DNA of 64,000 nt, from positions 1 through 64,000 of the forward strand of contig NZ_JAJQPD010000007.1 of assembly GCF_021228295.1 (NCBI RefSeq), read 5' to 3'. Shown here in pieces: positions 25,134-33,185 of this stretch; the stretch's first letter is position 1, and each line of letters begins with the position of its first letter. Position numbers and translations under genes: made by a program. Source of the DNA: Agromyces humatus (GTDB taxonomy: Bacteria > Actinomycetota > Actinomycetes > Actinomycetales > Microbacteriaceae). The notes beneath the pieces were generated by a model. It was not told the DNA's origin and searched no databases. It saw only the letters and a list, made by a program, of their open reading frames with translations.

Positions 25134-25811
25134 GTGCGCCTGTTGGTCGTCGAAGACGAGGTTCGCCTCGCCGAGGGGCTGAAGCGCGGTCTCGAGGCCG
25201 AGGGGTTCGCCGTCGACGTCGCCGCCAACGGCACCGACGGGCTCTGGTTCGCGCGTGAGAACCGGTACGCCGTCGTGCTGCTCGACATCATGCTGCCCGG
25301 CATGAGCGGCTACACCGTGTGCCGCACGCTGCGCGACGAGGGCGACTGGACCCCCGTGCTCATGCTGACCGCGAAGAGCGGCGAGTGGGACCAGGTCGAG
25401 GCGCTCGACACCGGCGCCGACGACTACCTGACCAAGCCGTTCTCGTTCGCCGTGCTCGTCGCGCGAGTGCGCGCGCTCATCCGCCGCGGCTCGACGCCGC
25501 GCCCTGCAGTGCTCGAGGCGGGCGACCTCACGCTCGACCCCGCCACCCGCGCGGTACAGCGCGGCGACGTGTCGATCGACCTCACGACCCGCGAGTTCAC
25601 CGTGCTCGAGTTCCTCATCCGCCGGGCGGGCGAGGTCGTGTCGAAGGCCCAGATCCTCGAGGGCGTGTGGGACTTCGACTTCGACGGCGACCCGAACATC
25701 GTCGAGGTCTACATCCGGCACCTGCGCAACAAGGTCGACCGGCCGTTCGGGCGCGCGAGCATCGAGACGCTTCGCGGGGCCGGCTATCGACTGGCGGTCG
25801 ACGGTGGCTGA
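25134..25811 (+). CDS. OmpR/PhoB-type response regulator
   Basis: 225 residues. Receiver domain with acidic pocket E7-D8, phospho-acceptor D51 (VVLLDIMLPGMSGY), Thr in MLTAKS and Lys in DDYLTKPFSF; then a winged-helix DNA-binding domain (LTTREFTVLEFLIRRAGEVVSKAQILEGVW, NIVEVYIRHLRNKVDRPFG, ETLRGAGYRL). The GTG at 25134 follows AAGGGAG by 7 bp and begins right at the receiver (MRLLVVEDE); an ATG at 25089 would add 15 unrelated residues. Its stop overlaps the GTG of the kinase gene. The TTCAG repeat upstream suggests autoregulation. Confidence 0.92.
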   Translation: MRLLVVEDEVRLAEGLKRGLEAEGFAVDVAANGTDGLWFARENRYAVVLLDIMLPGMSGYTVCRTLRDEGDWTPVLMLTAKSGEWDQVEALDTGADDYLTKPFSFAVLVARVRALIRRGSTPRPAVLEAGDLTLDPATRAVQRGDVSIDLTTREFTVLEFLIRRAGEVVSKAQILEGVWDFDFDGDPNIVEVYIRHLRNKVDRPFGRASIETLRGAGYRLAVDGG

Positions 25812-27177
25812 CGCCACAGCCGGCGCCACCGCCGAAGCACCCCGCCGCCCCCGGCGCCGGCGAGGCGGCGTGCGCACGCGGATCACGCTCGTCGCGACCT
25901 CGGTCGTGGCCGTCGCCCTCGTGCTGGGCGCCGTCGGGTTCTGGTTCACGCTGCGAACGTCGCTCTACGACGGGCTTCGCAACGCCGCCGAGCAAGATGC
26001 CGCGGTGATCGCCGAGCGCATCGAATCCGACGGGCTCGGCTCGGTCTCGGAGCCCGATGAGCGTCTCGTGCAGGTCGTCGACGAGGCCGGCACCATCGTC
26101 TTCGCCAGTGAGGACGCCCCTGCCGCACCGGTCGCCGACGATGACGACGCCCCGCCGGTACGCGTCGACGGCGAGACGTTCCTCACCGCCGTCGAGAGCT
26201 TCAGCACCGATGCGGTCGACGGCATCGTGATCGTCGGGCGCGACACCGAGTCCGCCGACGAGACGCTTGCGACCGTCACCCGCCTGCTCTGGATCGCGGT
26301 GCCGCTCATCATCGTGCTCGTGGCGCTGACGTCGTGGATCATCGTCGGCCGGGCGCTCTCGCCCGTCGAGCGCATGCGACGCCAAGTCGACGGCGTGACC
26401 GCGAGCACGCTCGCCAAGCGCATCGACGAGCCACCGGTCGACGACGAGATCGGCCGGCTGGCGCACACCCTGAACGGCATGCTCGATCGCCTCGAGGCGG
26501 CGCAGGCGACCCAGCGGCGGTTCATCTCCGATGCCTCCCACGAGCTCAAGTCGCCGCTGGCGGCGCTCCGCCAATACGCCGAGGTCGCGCGCGCCCACCC
26601 CGAGCGCATCAGCCTCGACGAACTCGGCGACGCGGTGCTCGACGAGGGCGCCCGGCTCGAGCGCCTCGTGCAGGGCATGCTCGTGCTCGCCAACGCCGAC
26701 GAGGGGGCCCTGCAGCTCGAACGCAGCGACGTCGATCTCGACGACCTGCTGCTCGACGAGGCCAAGCGCATGCGCAACGGGGCCGGGCTCACGGTCGACA
26801 CGAGCGGCATCTCGGCCGCGCGCGTGCAGGGCGACCCCCGCCTGCTGCGCCAGCTCGTGCGCAACCTCGTCGACAACGCCGCCCGGCACGCCGCGACCGG
26901 AATCACCCTCACGGTCGCACCCGTCCCCGACGCGACATCCGTGGTGCTCACGGTCGGCGACGACGGCGACGGCATTCCGGTCGACGAACGCGAGCGCGTG
27001 TTCGAGCGGTTCGTGCGGCTCGACGACGCCCGCGCACGCGACACCGGCGGCAGCGGGCTCGGCCTCGCGATCGTGCGTGAGATCGTCGCGGCGCACGGCG
27101 GCTCGGTGCACGTCGACTCCGGCGCCGGCGAACCCGGCACGCGCATGGTCGTGACGCTCCCGGCGGCAGTCGGCTGA
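25804..27177 (+). CDS. Sensor histidine kinase
   Basis: 457 residues. First helix about residues 25-47, an extracytoplasmic sensor region about 50-155 rich in Asp/Glu (DDDDAPPVRVDGETF), second helix about 162-182, HAMP (GRALSPVERMRRQVDGVTA), HisKA with phospho-His in FISDASHELKSPLAALRQYAEVARAHP, and HATPase_c with N box NLVDNAARHA, G1 GDDGDGIPVDERERVFERFVRLDD and G2 TGGSGLGLAIVREIVAAHGG. Complete for a class I kinase. The acidic sensor region could bind cations. GTG start overlaps the regulator stop by 8 bp, so the pair is translationally coupled; the PepSY gene follows. Confidence 0.92.
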   Translation: MADATAGATAEAPRRPRRRRGGVRTRITLVATSVVAVALVLGAVGFWFTLRTSLYDGLRNAAEQDAAVIAERIESDGLGSVSEPDERLVQVVDEAGTIVFASEDAPAAPVADDDDAPPVRVDGETFLTAVESFSTDAVDGIVIVGRDTESADETLATVTRLLWIAVPLIIVLVALTSWIIVGRALSPVERMRRQVDGVTASTLAKRIDEPPVDDEIGRLAHTLNGMLDRLEAAQATQRRFISDASHELKSPLAALRQYAEVARAHPERISLDELGDAVLDEGARLERLVQGMLVLANADEGALQLERSDVDLDDLLLDEAKRMRNGAGLTVDTSGISAARVQGDPRLLRQLVRNLVDNAARHAATGITLTVAPVPDATSVVLTVGDDGDGIPVDERERVFERFVRLDDARARDTGGSGLGLAIVREIVAAHGGSVHVDSGAGEPGTRMVVTLPAAVG

Positions 27178-27210
27178 CGCCGCGCCGGCTCGATCGACCC
27201 TCCCAACGGT

Positions 27211-27226
27211 TTCAGGCTGGGTTCAG
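27211..27226 (+). promoter_or_regulatory. Direct repeat TTCAG-N6-TTCAG upstream of the PepSY gene
   Basis: TTCAGGCTGGGTTCAG, same spacing and flanks (followed by CG) as at 25058. It places the small exported protein under the adjacent two-component system. Confidence 0.65.
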
Positions 27227-27296
27227 CGATGCCGGGGCATGCTCATGGCAAGGCTTCGGCAACTCGACTTCGACCAGTCCGACCAAGGAGGACTCC

Positions 27297-27689
27297 ATGA
27301 ACAAGCGCACGATCTGGATCGGCTCTGCAGCCGGCGCCGCGGCGCTCGTACTCGGCGGCGCGGCCATCGCCTTCGCGACCCCGACCCCGTCGCCGTCAGG
27401 CAACGACGGAACCGACGCCGACGACCAGGTGCTCGTCGGATCCGACCTCGACCGGGCGAGCGAAGCCGCCCTCGCCGAGACTGGCGGCGGAACGGTCGTC
27501 GACTCCGAGGCCGACAGCGATGGCGACAGCGCCTACGAGGTCGAGGTGCTCCTCGACGACGGCACGGTCAAGGAGGTCGAGCTCGACGCCGACTTCACGT
27601 TCGTCCGCTTCGACGACGAGGGCGGCGGCTCGGATGACGGAGCCGGCGACGTCGACGACGACAGCGACGACGCCGCGGGCGAGGACTGA
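27297..27689 (+). CDS. Small exported PepSY-like acidic protein
   Basis: 130 residues. N-terminal signal/anchor (MNKRTIWIGSAAGAAALVLGGAAIAFA, no lipobox Cys), a short PepSY-like core (DLDRASEAALAETGGGTVVDSE, YEVEVLLDDGTVKEVELDADFTFV), and a very acidic tail DDEGGGSDDGAGDVDDDSDD. ATG at 27297 follows AAGGAGGACTCC. Such proteins often occur next to two-component systems and may report on or shield cations or proteases at the membrane. Regulator box upstream suggests it is induced by the system at 25134-27177. Confidence 0.8.
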   Translation: MNKRTIWIGSAAGAAALVLGGAAIAFATPTPSPSGNDGTDADDQVLVGSDLDRASEAALAETGGGTVVDSEADSDGDSAYEVEVLLDDGTVKEVELDADFTFVRFDDEGGGSDDGAGDVDDDSDDAAGED

Positions 27690-27732
27690 CGCGCACTGCG
27701 GCGGCGCATCCCGTTCATCTCGCCGCACACTA

Positions 27733-27764
27733 CGGATGCCCCGGGGCCGCGCCCGGGGCATCCG
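27733..27764. terminator. Strong stem-loop between convergent genes
   Basis: CGGATGCCCCGGG pairs perfectly (13 bp) with CCCGGGGCATCCG, loop of 6 nt, followed by TTCGTCGG. It lies between the PepSY gene and the convergent hexapeptide protein gene. Confidence 0.8.
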
Positions 27765-27799
27765 TTCGTCGGTACTCGGCGTCGGGCCGCTGCTCGACC

Positions 27800-28216
27800 T
27801 CAGGCCGCGAGGCCAAGGCGACGCAGATCCTGCGTCGACGCGTGGTACTCGTCGCCCGCGGCGATCGTCGTCTCGCGCGGCACGCGCGCGCCGTTCTGCA
27901 CGCGCGCGTTCTCGCCGACCGTCGCATACGGGCCGATCACGGCGTTGCGGCCGATGACGGCGCGGCGACCGATGTGCGCGTTCACGCCGATGACGGCGCG
28001 TTCGGCGACGATGGCGTCGCCCTCGATCCAGGCGCCCGGACCGATCTGCGCCGCGCGCTGCACCTCGGCGCCCGGGTCGACGTAGGCTTTCGGGTCGACG
28101 AACGCGGTCGGGTCGACCTTCGCGGTCGTGGCCACGAGGCCGCGCCCGTTCACGTGCTTGCGGTAGCGACGCGTGATCCCGGCTTCGTCTTCGAACTCGA
28201 CATAGCTGATGCCCAC
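27800..28216 (-). CDS. Left-handed beta-helix (hexapeptide repeat) protein
   Basis: 138 residues. Two to three turns of hexapeptide repeat: VDPTAFVDPKAYVDPGAEV, IGPGAWIEGDAIVAERAVIGVNAHIGRRAVIGRNAVIGPYATVGENARV. This fold occurs in acyltransferases and gamma-carbonic anhydrases; no acetyl-CoA site or clear carbonic-anhydrase His triad is visible, so function is open. GTG at 28216 has an excellent site GGAAGGAGGAGCAC immediately upstream, which decides the start over longer open frames. Divergent from the ECF transporter operon. Confidence 0.75.
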   Translation of the reverse strand: MGISYVEFEDEAGITRRYRKHVNGRGLVATTAKVDPTAFVDPKAYVDPGAEVQRAAQIGPGAWIEGDAIVAERAVIGVNAHIGRRAVIGRNAVIGPYATVGENARVQNGARVPRETTIAAGDEYHASTQDLRRLGLAA

Positions 28217-28401
28217 GTGCTCCTCCTTCCGGCGCGGTGGCTCCACGCCCGGACATATGTACAACATCGAAGCTGACCGGGGAATTCCCGGACATCGAGC
28301 GCGCGAGCTTCGCCCGATCGATGCCGTCCGGGCAGGAGCTCGCCGAGGCCGCAATGCGCCAGCCGTGACGGGGTGCATCAGCATCCAGTCGGGCATGCGA
28401 G

Positions 28402-28415
28402 TTAGGCTCTCCTAA
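28402..28415. promoter_or_regulatory. Possible DtxR/IdeR-like iron box upstream of the ECF transporter
   Basis: TTAGGCTCTCCTAA, palindromic arms TTAGG/CCTAA with a 4-nt centre; the core of known DtxR/IdeR sites is close to TTAGGCTAACCTAA. It lies 50 bp before the TTG start at 28466. Confidence 0.4.
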
Positions 28416-28465
28416 GAACGGATGCCGCGTCGCGGGCCGTCCGCCAACCCCGACCCAGGCCAGCC

Positions 28466-30184
28466 TTGCCCGATTCCCCATTGCTCGACCTCCACCGCGT
28501 GCGCATCCGCCATGAGGGTGCGACGCGGGCGACGCCCGACGGGGTGACGCTGTCGATCTCGGCGGGCGAGGTCGTGCTGCTGCTCGGCCCTTCGGGGTGC
28601 GGCAAGTCGACACTCGCGCTCGCGCTCGACGGACTCGTACCGCATGCCGTGCCCGCCGAACTCGAGGGCACGGTGCGCGTCGCGGGGCTCGACACCCGCG
28701 ATCACGGGGTCGGCGTGCTGAGCGAGCACGTGGCGATGGTGTTCCAGGATCCCGACGCGCAGGTGGTCACCGGCACCCTGCTCGACGAGGTCGCCTTCGG
28801 CCCCGAGAACCAGCTGGTGCCCGTCGACGAGGTGCTCGCACGCGCCGAGCGGGCGCTGAAGCTCGTCGGCCTGTGGGAGCGGCGCGACGAGAACCCCGAT
28901 CGGCTGTCGGGCGGCGGGCGGCAGCGCCTCACCATCGCGTGCGCGCTCGCGATGGCCGCGCCGGTGCTCGTGCTCGACGAGCCCACCGCCAACCTCGACC
29001 CCGCCGGCATCGACGAGGTCTACGCCGTGCTGCGCGAGCTCGCGAGCGAGCGCGACCACGCCATCGTGCTCATCGAGCACAACCTCGACGCGGCCGTCGG
29101 CATCGTCGACCGGGTCGTCGTGCTCGACGCCGATGGCCACGTCACGATCGACGGGCCGGCGCAGCAGGTGCTGCGCGACCGCGCCGAAGACCTGCTCGCA
29201 CTCGGCGTCTGGCTGCCGGTCTCGACGCTCGCCGCGATGCGGTTGCGTGACGCCGGCGTGACGCTCGACCCGCTGCCGATCACCCCCGCCGAACTCGCGG
29301 CGGCACTCGACGCCCAACCGACGCTCCCGGCCCCGCTGTCGGGAGCGGGGGCAACCCAGGCGGGCGAGCCGGCGATTCGGGTGCGCGGGCTCTCGGTGCG
29401 GCGGGGCGGGCGGCGGGGCCCGGTCGTCGTGCACGACGTCGACCTCGATGTCGTGAGGGGCGAGTTCGTGGCGATCGTCGGCACCAACGGTGCGGGAAAG
29501 ACCTCGCTGCTGCAGGCGATCGCCGGCGTCATCCCGCCGCCGGTCGGAGCCGTCGACGTGCTCGGCCTCGATCCCGCCCGCGCCGATGCGCGCACGCTCT
29601 CGAGCCGCATCGGGTTCGTGTTCCAGAATCCCGAGCACCAGTTCGTCGCGCACAGTGTGTTCGGCGAGCTCGAGCTCGGCCTGCGCGTTCATGGCGTGCC
29701 CGAGGCCGACCGGTCCGAGGCCGCGCTGCGCTTGCTGCGCCGGTTCGGGCTCGAAGACCTGCGCGAGCAGCATCCGTTCCTGCTCTCGGGCGGACAGAAG
29801 CGCCGCCTCTCGGTCGGCACGGCGCTCATCGCGGGCGCGCCGGTGCTCGCCCTCGATGAACCGACGTTCGGCCAGGACCGCGAGCACGCCGCCGAACTGC
29901 TCGACATGCTCCGCGAACTCAACGACGAGGGCACGACCGTGCTGGTCATCACGCACGACCTGCAGCTCGTCGCCGACTACGCGACCCGCGTCGTCGTCAT
30001 GCAGGACGGCCGCATCCTCGGCGCCGGCCCCACCGCAGAGGTGCTCGCCGGCCCGCTGATCGACGAGGCCGGACTGCGGCACCCGCCGCTCGCGAGGGCG
30101 ACGCGCGGCCTTGCGAACCACCCCGATTGGCATGGCGTGAGCCGGATGTCCCAGCTCCCGCCCCCGGCCGAGGCCGCAGCATGA
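28466..30184 (+). CDS. Fused ECF transporter ATPase (EcfA-EcfA')
   Basis: 572 residues: two ABC ATPase domains in one chain. First (about 1-250): Walker A GPSGCGKSTLALALDG, Q-loop FQDPDAQVVTGTLLDEVAFGPEN (the ECF-type DPDAQ form), signature LSGGGRQRL, Walker B VLVLDEPTANLD. Second (about 300-560): GTNGAGKTSLL, FQNPEHQFVAHSVFGELELGL, LSGGQKRRL, VLALDEPTFGQD. Drives vitamin or metal uptake with EcfT and an S protein. TTG 28466 is the start that begins the domain properly (PLLDLHRVRIRH). Overlaps ecfT by 4 bp. No S-component gene is next to it, so it may serve S proteins encoded elsewhere. A possible iron box lies upstream. Confidence 0.9.
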   Translation: MPDSPLLDLHRVRIRHEGATRATPDGVTLSISAGEVVLLLGPSGCGKSTLALALDGLVPHAVPAELEGTVRVAGLDTRDHGVGVLSEHVAMVFQDPDAQVVTGTLLDEVAFGPENQLVPVDEVLARAERALKLVGLWERRDENPDRLSGGGRQRLTIACALAMAAPVLVLDEPTANLDPAGIDEVYAVLRELASERDHAIVLIEHNLDAAVGIVDRVVVLDADGHVTIDGPAQQVLRDRAEDLLALGVWLPVSTLAAMRLRDAGVTLDPLPITPAELAAALDAQPTLPAPLSGAGATQAGEPAIRVRGLSVRRGGRRGPVVVHDVDLDVVRGEFVAIVGTNGAGKTSLLQAIAGVIPPPVGAVDVLGLDPARADARTLSSRIGFVFQNPEHQFVAHSVFGELELGLRVHGVPEADRSEAALRLLRRFGLEDLREQHPFLLSGGQKRRLSVGTALIAGAPVLALDEPTFGQDREHAAELLDMLRELNDEGTTVLVITHDLQLVADYATRVVVMQDGRILGAGPTAEVLAGPLIDEAGLRHPPLARATRGLANHPDWHGVSRMSQLPPPAEAAA

Positions 30185-31077
30185 GGGCGCCGACGGCGAG
30201 CGAGGCCGCACCGACCGGGCCTGTTCCGACACCGGCACGCCCCCCGCGCCCGCGGCCCGACCCGTTCGCCGAGCAGCGCCCGGCACGGGGCATCCGGTTC
30301 CTGCACGCCCTCAACCCGCTCGCGAAGCTCGCCGGGCCGCTGCCGTTCATGATCGCGCTCGTGTTCACCCGGGGGTTCGCGATCCCGATCGCGTTCATCG
30401 TGCTCGTGATGGCGCTGCTGTTCGTCGGCGCACGGCTCACGTCGCGCGGGGCGCTCGCGCTCGTGCTCGGCACGCCGATCGCCGTGCTCGTGCTCGGCGT
30501 GACCTTCGGCGTCTGGGTCGACCCGTCGCGCATCGACGAGGCGAGTGCCGCGGCATCCGTCGTGGTCGTTGAGATCGGCGAGTGGCAGTTCACCCTCGCC
30601 GCCTATCTCGTGGGGCTCGCCACGTCGCTGCGCCTCGCGGCGCTGCTCCTGCTCTCGCTCATCGCGGGCCTCACGTCGACGGGGCCGGAGTTCGTCCGCG
30701 CGATGGTGCAGAACCTTCGAGTGCCCTACCGCATCGGCTACACGGCGCTCGCGGCGCTGCGCTTCGTGCCGCGGTTCGGGCACGAGCTCGAGGTGATCCG
30801 CGCCGCCCACCGGGTTCGCGGCACCGACACCCGCCGCGGACCGATCGCCGCGGTGCGCCGCGGCATCGGCTACTCGATCCCGCTGCTCGCGAGCGCGATC
30901 CGCCACGCCGAGCGCGTGGCACTGGCGATGGACGCCCGCGCGTTCGGCGCGCACGCCACCCGCACCGAGCGCATCCTGAGCCCGTGGCGGGTACGCGACA
31001 CCGCGTTCGTCGTGGCCTTCTGGGCGGTCGGCGCCGGGGTGTACGCGGTGGCGCTGCAGCTCGGCGTCACGTCGTGA
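30181..31077 (+). CDS. ECF transporter transmembrane protein EcfT
   Basis: 298 residues. A Pro/Arg-rich cytosolic N-terminus (about 1-40) precedes about six transmembrane helices. EcfT landmarks: HALNPLAKLAGPLPF near the start, and the C-terminal coupling motifs with Ala-Arg-Gly type helices: HRVRGTDTRRG, RHAERVALAMDARAFGAHATRT. These helices dock the two ATPase domains of the preceding gene, with which it overlaps by ATGA. Together they form an energising module; the cargo cannot be told from sequence. A stem-loop follows the stop at 31088. Confidence 0.88.
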   Translation: MRAPTASEAAPTGPVPTPARPPRPRPDPFAEQRPARGIRFLHALNPLAKLAGPLPFMIALVFTRGFAIPIAFIVLVMALLFVGARLTSRGALALVLGTPIAVLVLGVTFGVWVDPSRIDEASAAASVVVVEIGEWQFTLAAYLVGLATSLRLAALLLLSLIAGLTSTGPEFVRAMVQNLRVPYRIGYTALAALRFVPRFGHELEVIRAAHRVRGTDTRRGPIAAVRRGIGYSIPLLASAIRHAERVALAMDARAFGAHATRTERILSPWRVRDTAFVVAFWAVGAGVYAVALQLGVTS

Positions 31078-31087
31078 GCGCATGCGA

Positions 31088-31117
31088 AAGGCCGGACGGC
31101 CCTCGCCGCCCGGCCTT
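31088..31117. terminator. Stem-loop between convergent ecfT and FKBP genes
   Basis: AAGGCCGG (31088-31095) pairs with CCGGCCTT (31110-31117). It lies 11 bp after the ecfT stop and 21 bp from the FKBP stop, so it can end transcription in both directions. Confidence 0.7.
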
Positions 31118-31137
31118 CGCCTCGAGGTTCGCCTCGA

Positions 31138-32103
31138 CTACTCGGTGGCCTGCTCGGTGCCCTCGATCTCGACGAGGAACACGAGCGTCTGCCCGCCGAG
31201 CTCGTGCGCCGCGGGGTCGGTGCCGTAGGCGTACTCCGGCGGAATCGTGACGATGAGCTTCGTGCCGACCTTCTGGCCGACGAGCGCGGCGCCGAAGCCC
31301 TGGATGACGCCATCGGTCGGGAATGTCGCGGGCTCGCCGCGCGCATAGCTCTCGTCGAACACCTCGCCCGTGTCCCAGCTGATTCCCTTGTACTGCAGGG
31401 TGACGCTGTCGCCGGCCTGGACGGTGTCGCCGTCGCCCTCTTCGATCACGTGCATCTGCAGCTCGGTCGAGGGCTCGGCGTCGGGAATCGTGACCGTGGG
31501 CGACTCGCCCTCGGCACCGAACTCGACCTCGGGCACGTTCTCGGTCCACTCGGAGGGCGTCAGCGGCTCCTGAACCTCGACGACGTCCATGACGATGACG
31601 AGGGTCTCGCCGGGTGCGACCCCGATCGACTCGTTGCCGGTGTCGCCGTACAGCGTCTCGGCGGGAGCCACGGTGACGGTGCGCGAGCCGAGCGGCACGC
31701 AGTCGATGCCGGCGCGGAACGCCTCGAAGATCGCCTCGTCGCCGGCCGTGATCGTCGTGGGCTGCGAGAAGACGGTCTCGCCCGACGTGCCCGAGAACGC
31801 GGTCACGACGACGTTGATGGGGTCGCCCGCCACGGTCTCGTCGCCGTCGCCCTCGATGGCGATCGTGCGCTCGAGCCCGGTGGCCTCGACCGGGGTGGTG
31901 AAGGTCGCGGTCGGCGATCCGGCGAACTCGCCCTCGACGTTGACGCCCTCGCTCAGCGCGCCTGTGGCGACGTCCATGCACTCGACCGCCGCCGGGGTAT
32001 CGGATGCCTCGGGAGGGGTGGCGCCGCCGGCACAGCCGGCGAGGAGGAGGGCTGCGGCTGAGGCGAGCGCGATGGGCGCGGCACGGCGCAGTGCACGATT
32101 CAT
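31138..32103 (-). CDS. Lipoprotein FKBP-type peptidyl-prolyl isomerase
   Basis: 321 residues. Signal with lipobox LAGC (Cys about residue 24). The mature part has a first FKBP-like half (about 60-170: VVVTAFSGTSGETVFS, EAIFEAFRAGIDCVPLGSRTVTVAPAETLYG) and a second, better conserved FKBP domain (about 235-321: VQAGDSVTLQYKGISWDTGEVFDESYARGEPATFPTDGVIQGFGAALVGQKVGTKLIVTIPPEYAYGTDP ...). Assists folding of exported proteins outside the membrane. ATG at 32103 chosen since it starts the signal. The first half has lost several active-site residues and may be structural. Confidence 0.88.
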   Translation of the reverse strand: MNRALRRAAPIALASAAALLLAGCAGGATPPEASDTPAAVECMDVATGALSEGVNVEGEFAGSPTATFTTPVEATGLERTIAIEGDGDETVAGDPINVVVTAFSGTSGETVFSQPTTITAGDEAIFEAFRAGIDCVPLGSRTVTVAPAETLYGDTGNESIGVAPGETLVIVMDVVEVQEPLTPSEWTENVPEVEFGAEGESPTVTIPDAEPSTELQMHVIEEGDGDTVQAGDSVTLQYKGISWDTGEVFDESYARGEPATFPTDGVIQGFGAALVGQKVGTKLIVTIPPEYAYGTDPAAHELGGQTLVFLVEIEGTEQATE

Positions 32104-32225
32104 GAGGGTGAGTCTCGATTCGATCGGAACAAGAATGCTGAAAGCAGGTCGTCCAAGTCTGCCCTGTTCGGCTTTCGATTGCCTGAATCCGGCCAAATCG
32201 TTGCCATCGGGGTCACAATGGGCGC

Positions 32226-33071
32226 ATGGGGGATACGACGGGGGAACCTGATTTCGCCGAGGGGTTCGCGCCTGCCGCGACATCCTTCGCCGAGCTCGAC
32301 GAACTGATCTGGAATCCGATCTCGACGGCCGTTGTGGCGCGAGCCCACCCGCGGTTCGACGAGCTCGTGCTCGACGCGTGCGCGCGTGACGGGGCATCCG
32401 CCCTCCCGACCTCCGAACTGGTGGGCATCGGTGGCCTCGTCGACGCGGTCGACCCGTCTGCCGAGCTCATCGAGATCGCGCGCGAGCGGGCGGGCGAGCG
32501 GATGCCTCAACTGCGGTTGCACGTCGCCGATCCGACCACCTGGGAGACGACCGGCTACGACCTCGTGCAGTGCGTGCTCGGGTTGGCGACGTTCCCCGAC
32601 CTCGACGCGGGGGTGCAGCACCTGATCGAGCGGGCTCGGCCGGGCGGACGTGTGGCGATCACGGTCTGGGCGCATGGAGCCCTCGAGCCGCTGCCCGAGG
32701 TCCTCGCCGCCGCCCTGCCCGACGCCGGAGCAGACGCCGAGACCGATGCCGTGCACCCGCCTGAACTCGAGGAACTGCACACTGCGGGCACGCTCGCCCA
32801 CTGGCTGACCGGACTCGGCCTCACCGGCGTGCGGGCCGAGGCCGTGCAGCGGCACGTCGACCTCACCGACGAGCTCGCCTGGACGCTCGTTCTGGGCACC
32901 GACCTGCGTGCCGGGCTCGGAGGCCTCGAGGGCGACGAGGCCGTCGCAGAAGTGCGCGAGCGGTACCTCCGAGAGCTCGCGCACCGCGAGGTGACCTCGG
33001 TCGACCTCACGACCCTCATCGCCGTCGGGCAGCGCCCCGAGGAGACCGAAGAACGGACCCACGGGAAGTGA
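32226..33071 (+). CDS. Class I SAM-dependent methyltransferase-like protein
   Basis: 281 residues with the order of a class I methyltransferase: motif I-like VLDACARDGASALPTSELVG, post-I GGLVDAVDPSAELIEIARERA, motif IV-like GYDLVQCVLGLATFPDLDAGVQHLIERARPGGRVAITVW. The glycine-rich loop is degenerate (ACARDGAS instead of GCGTG), which may weaken SAM binding. Substrate unknown. ATG at 32226, divergent from the FKBP gene (122 bp apart). The C-terminal 100 residues are helical and not shared with common families I know. Confidence 0.75.
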   Translation: MGDTTGEPDFAEGFAPAATSFAELDELIWNPISTAVVARAHPRFDELVLDACARDGASALPTSELVGIGGLVDAVDPSAELIEIARERAGERMPQLRLHVADPTTWETTGYDLVQCVLGLATFPDLDAGVQHLIERARPGGRVAITVWAHGALEPLPEVLAAALPDAGADAETDAVHPPELEELHTAGTLAHWLTGLGLTGVRAEAVQRHVDLTDELAWTLVLGTDLRAGLGGLEGDEAVAEVRERYLRELAHREVTSVDLTTLIAVGQRPEETEERTHGK

Positions 33072-33185
33072 CCACCACTGCCCCCAGACGACGTCGAACG
33101 TCCACCCGCGCATCTGGATCGGACTGGCGATCCGGCTCGGTGGCGACCCGACGAAGTAGGCCGTCGACCACCTGTTCCTGCGCGC

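Noticed and set aside
28217-28401. Possible riboswitch upstream of the ECF transporter
   Set aside because: No cobalamin box, THI box or other conserved riboswitch sequence could be found.
33072-33185. Possible remnant peptide IWIGLAIRLGGDPTK followed by a stop
   Set aside because: Looks protein-like but is too short to assign to a family or to call a pseudogene.
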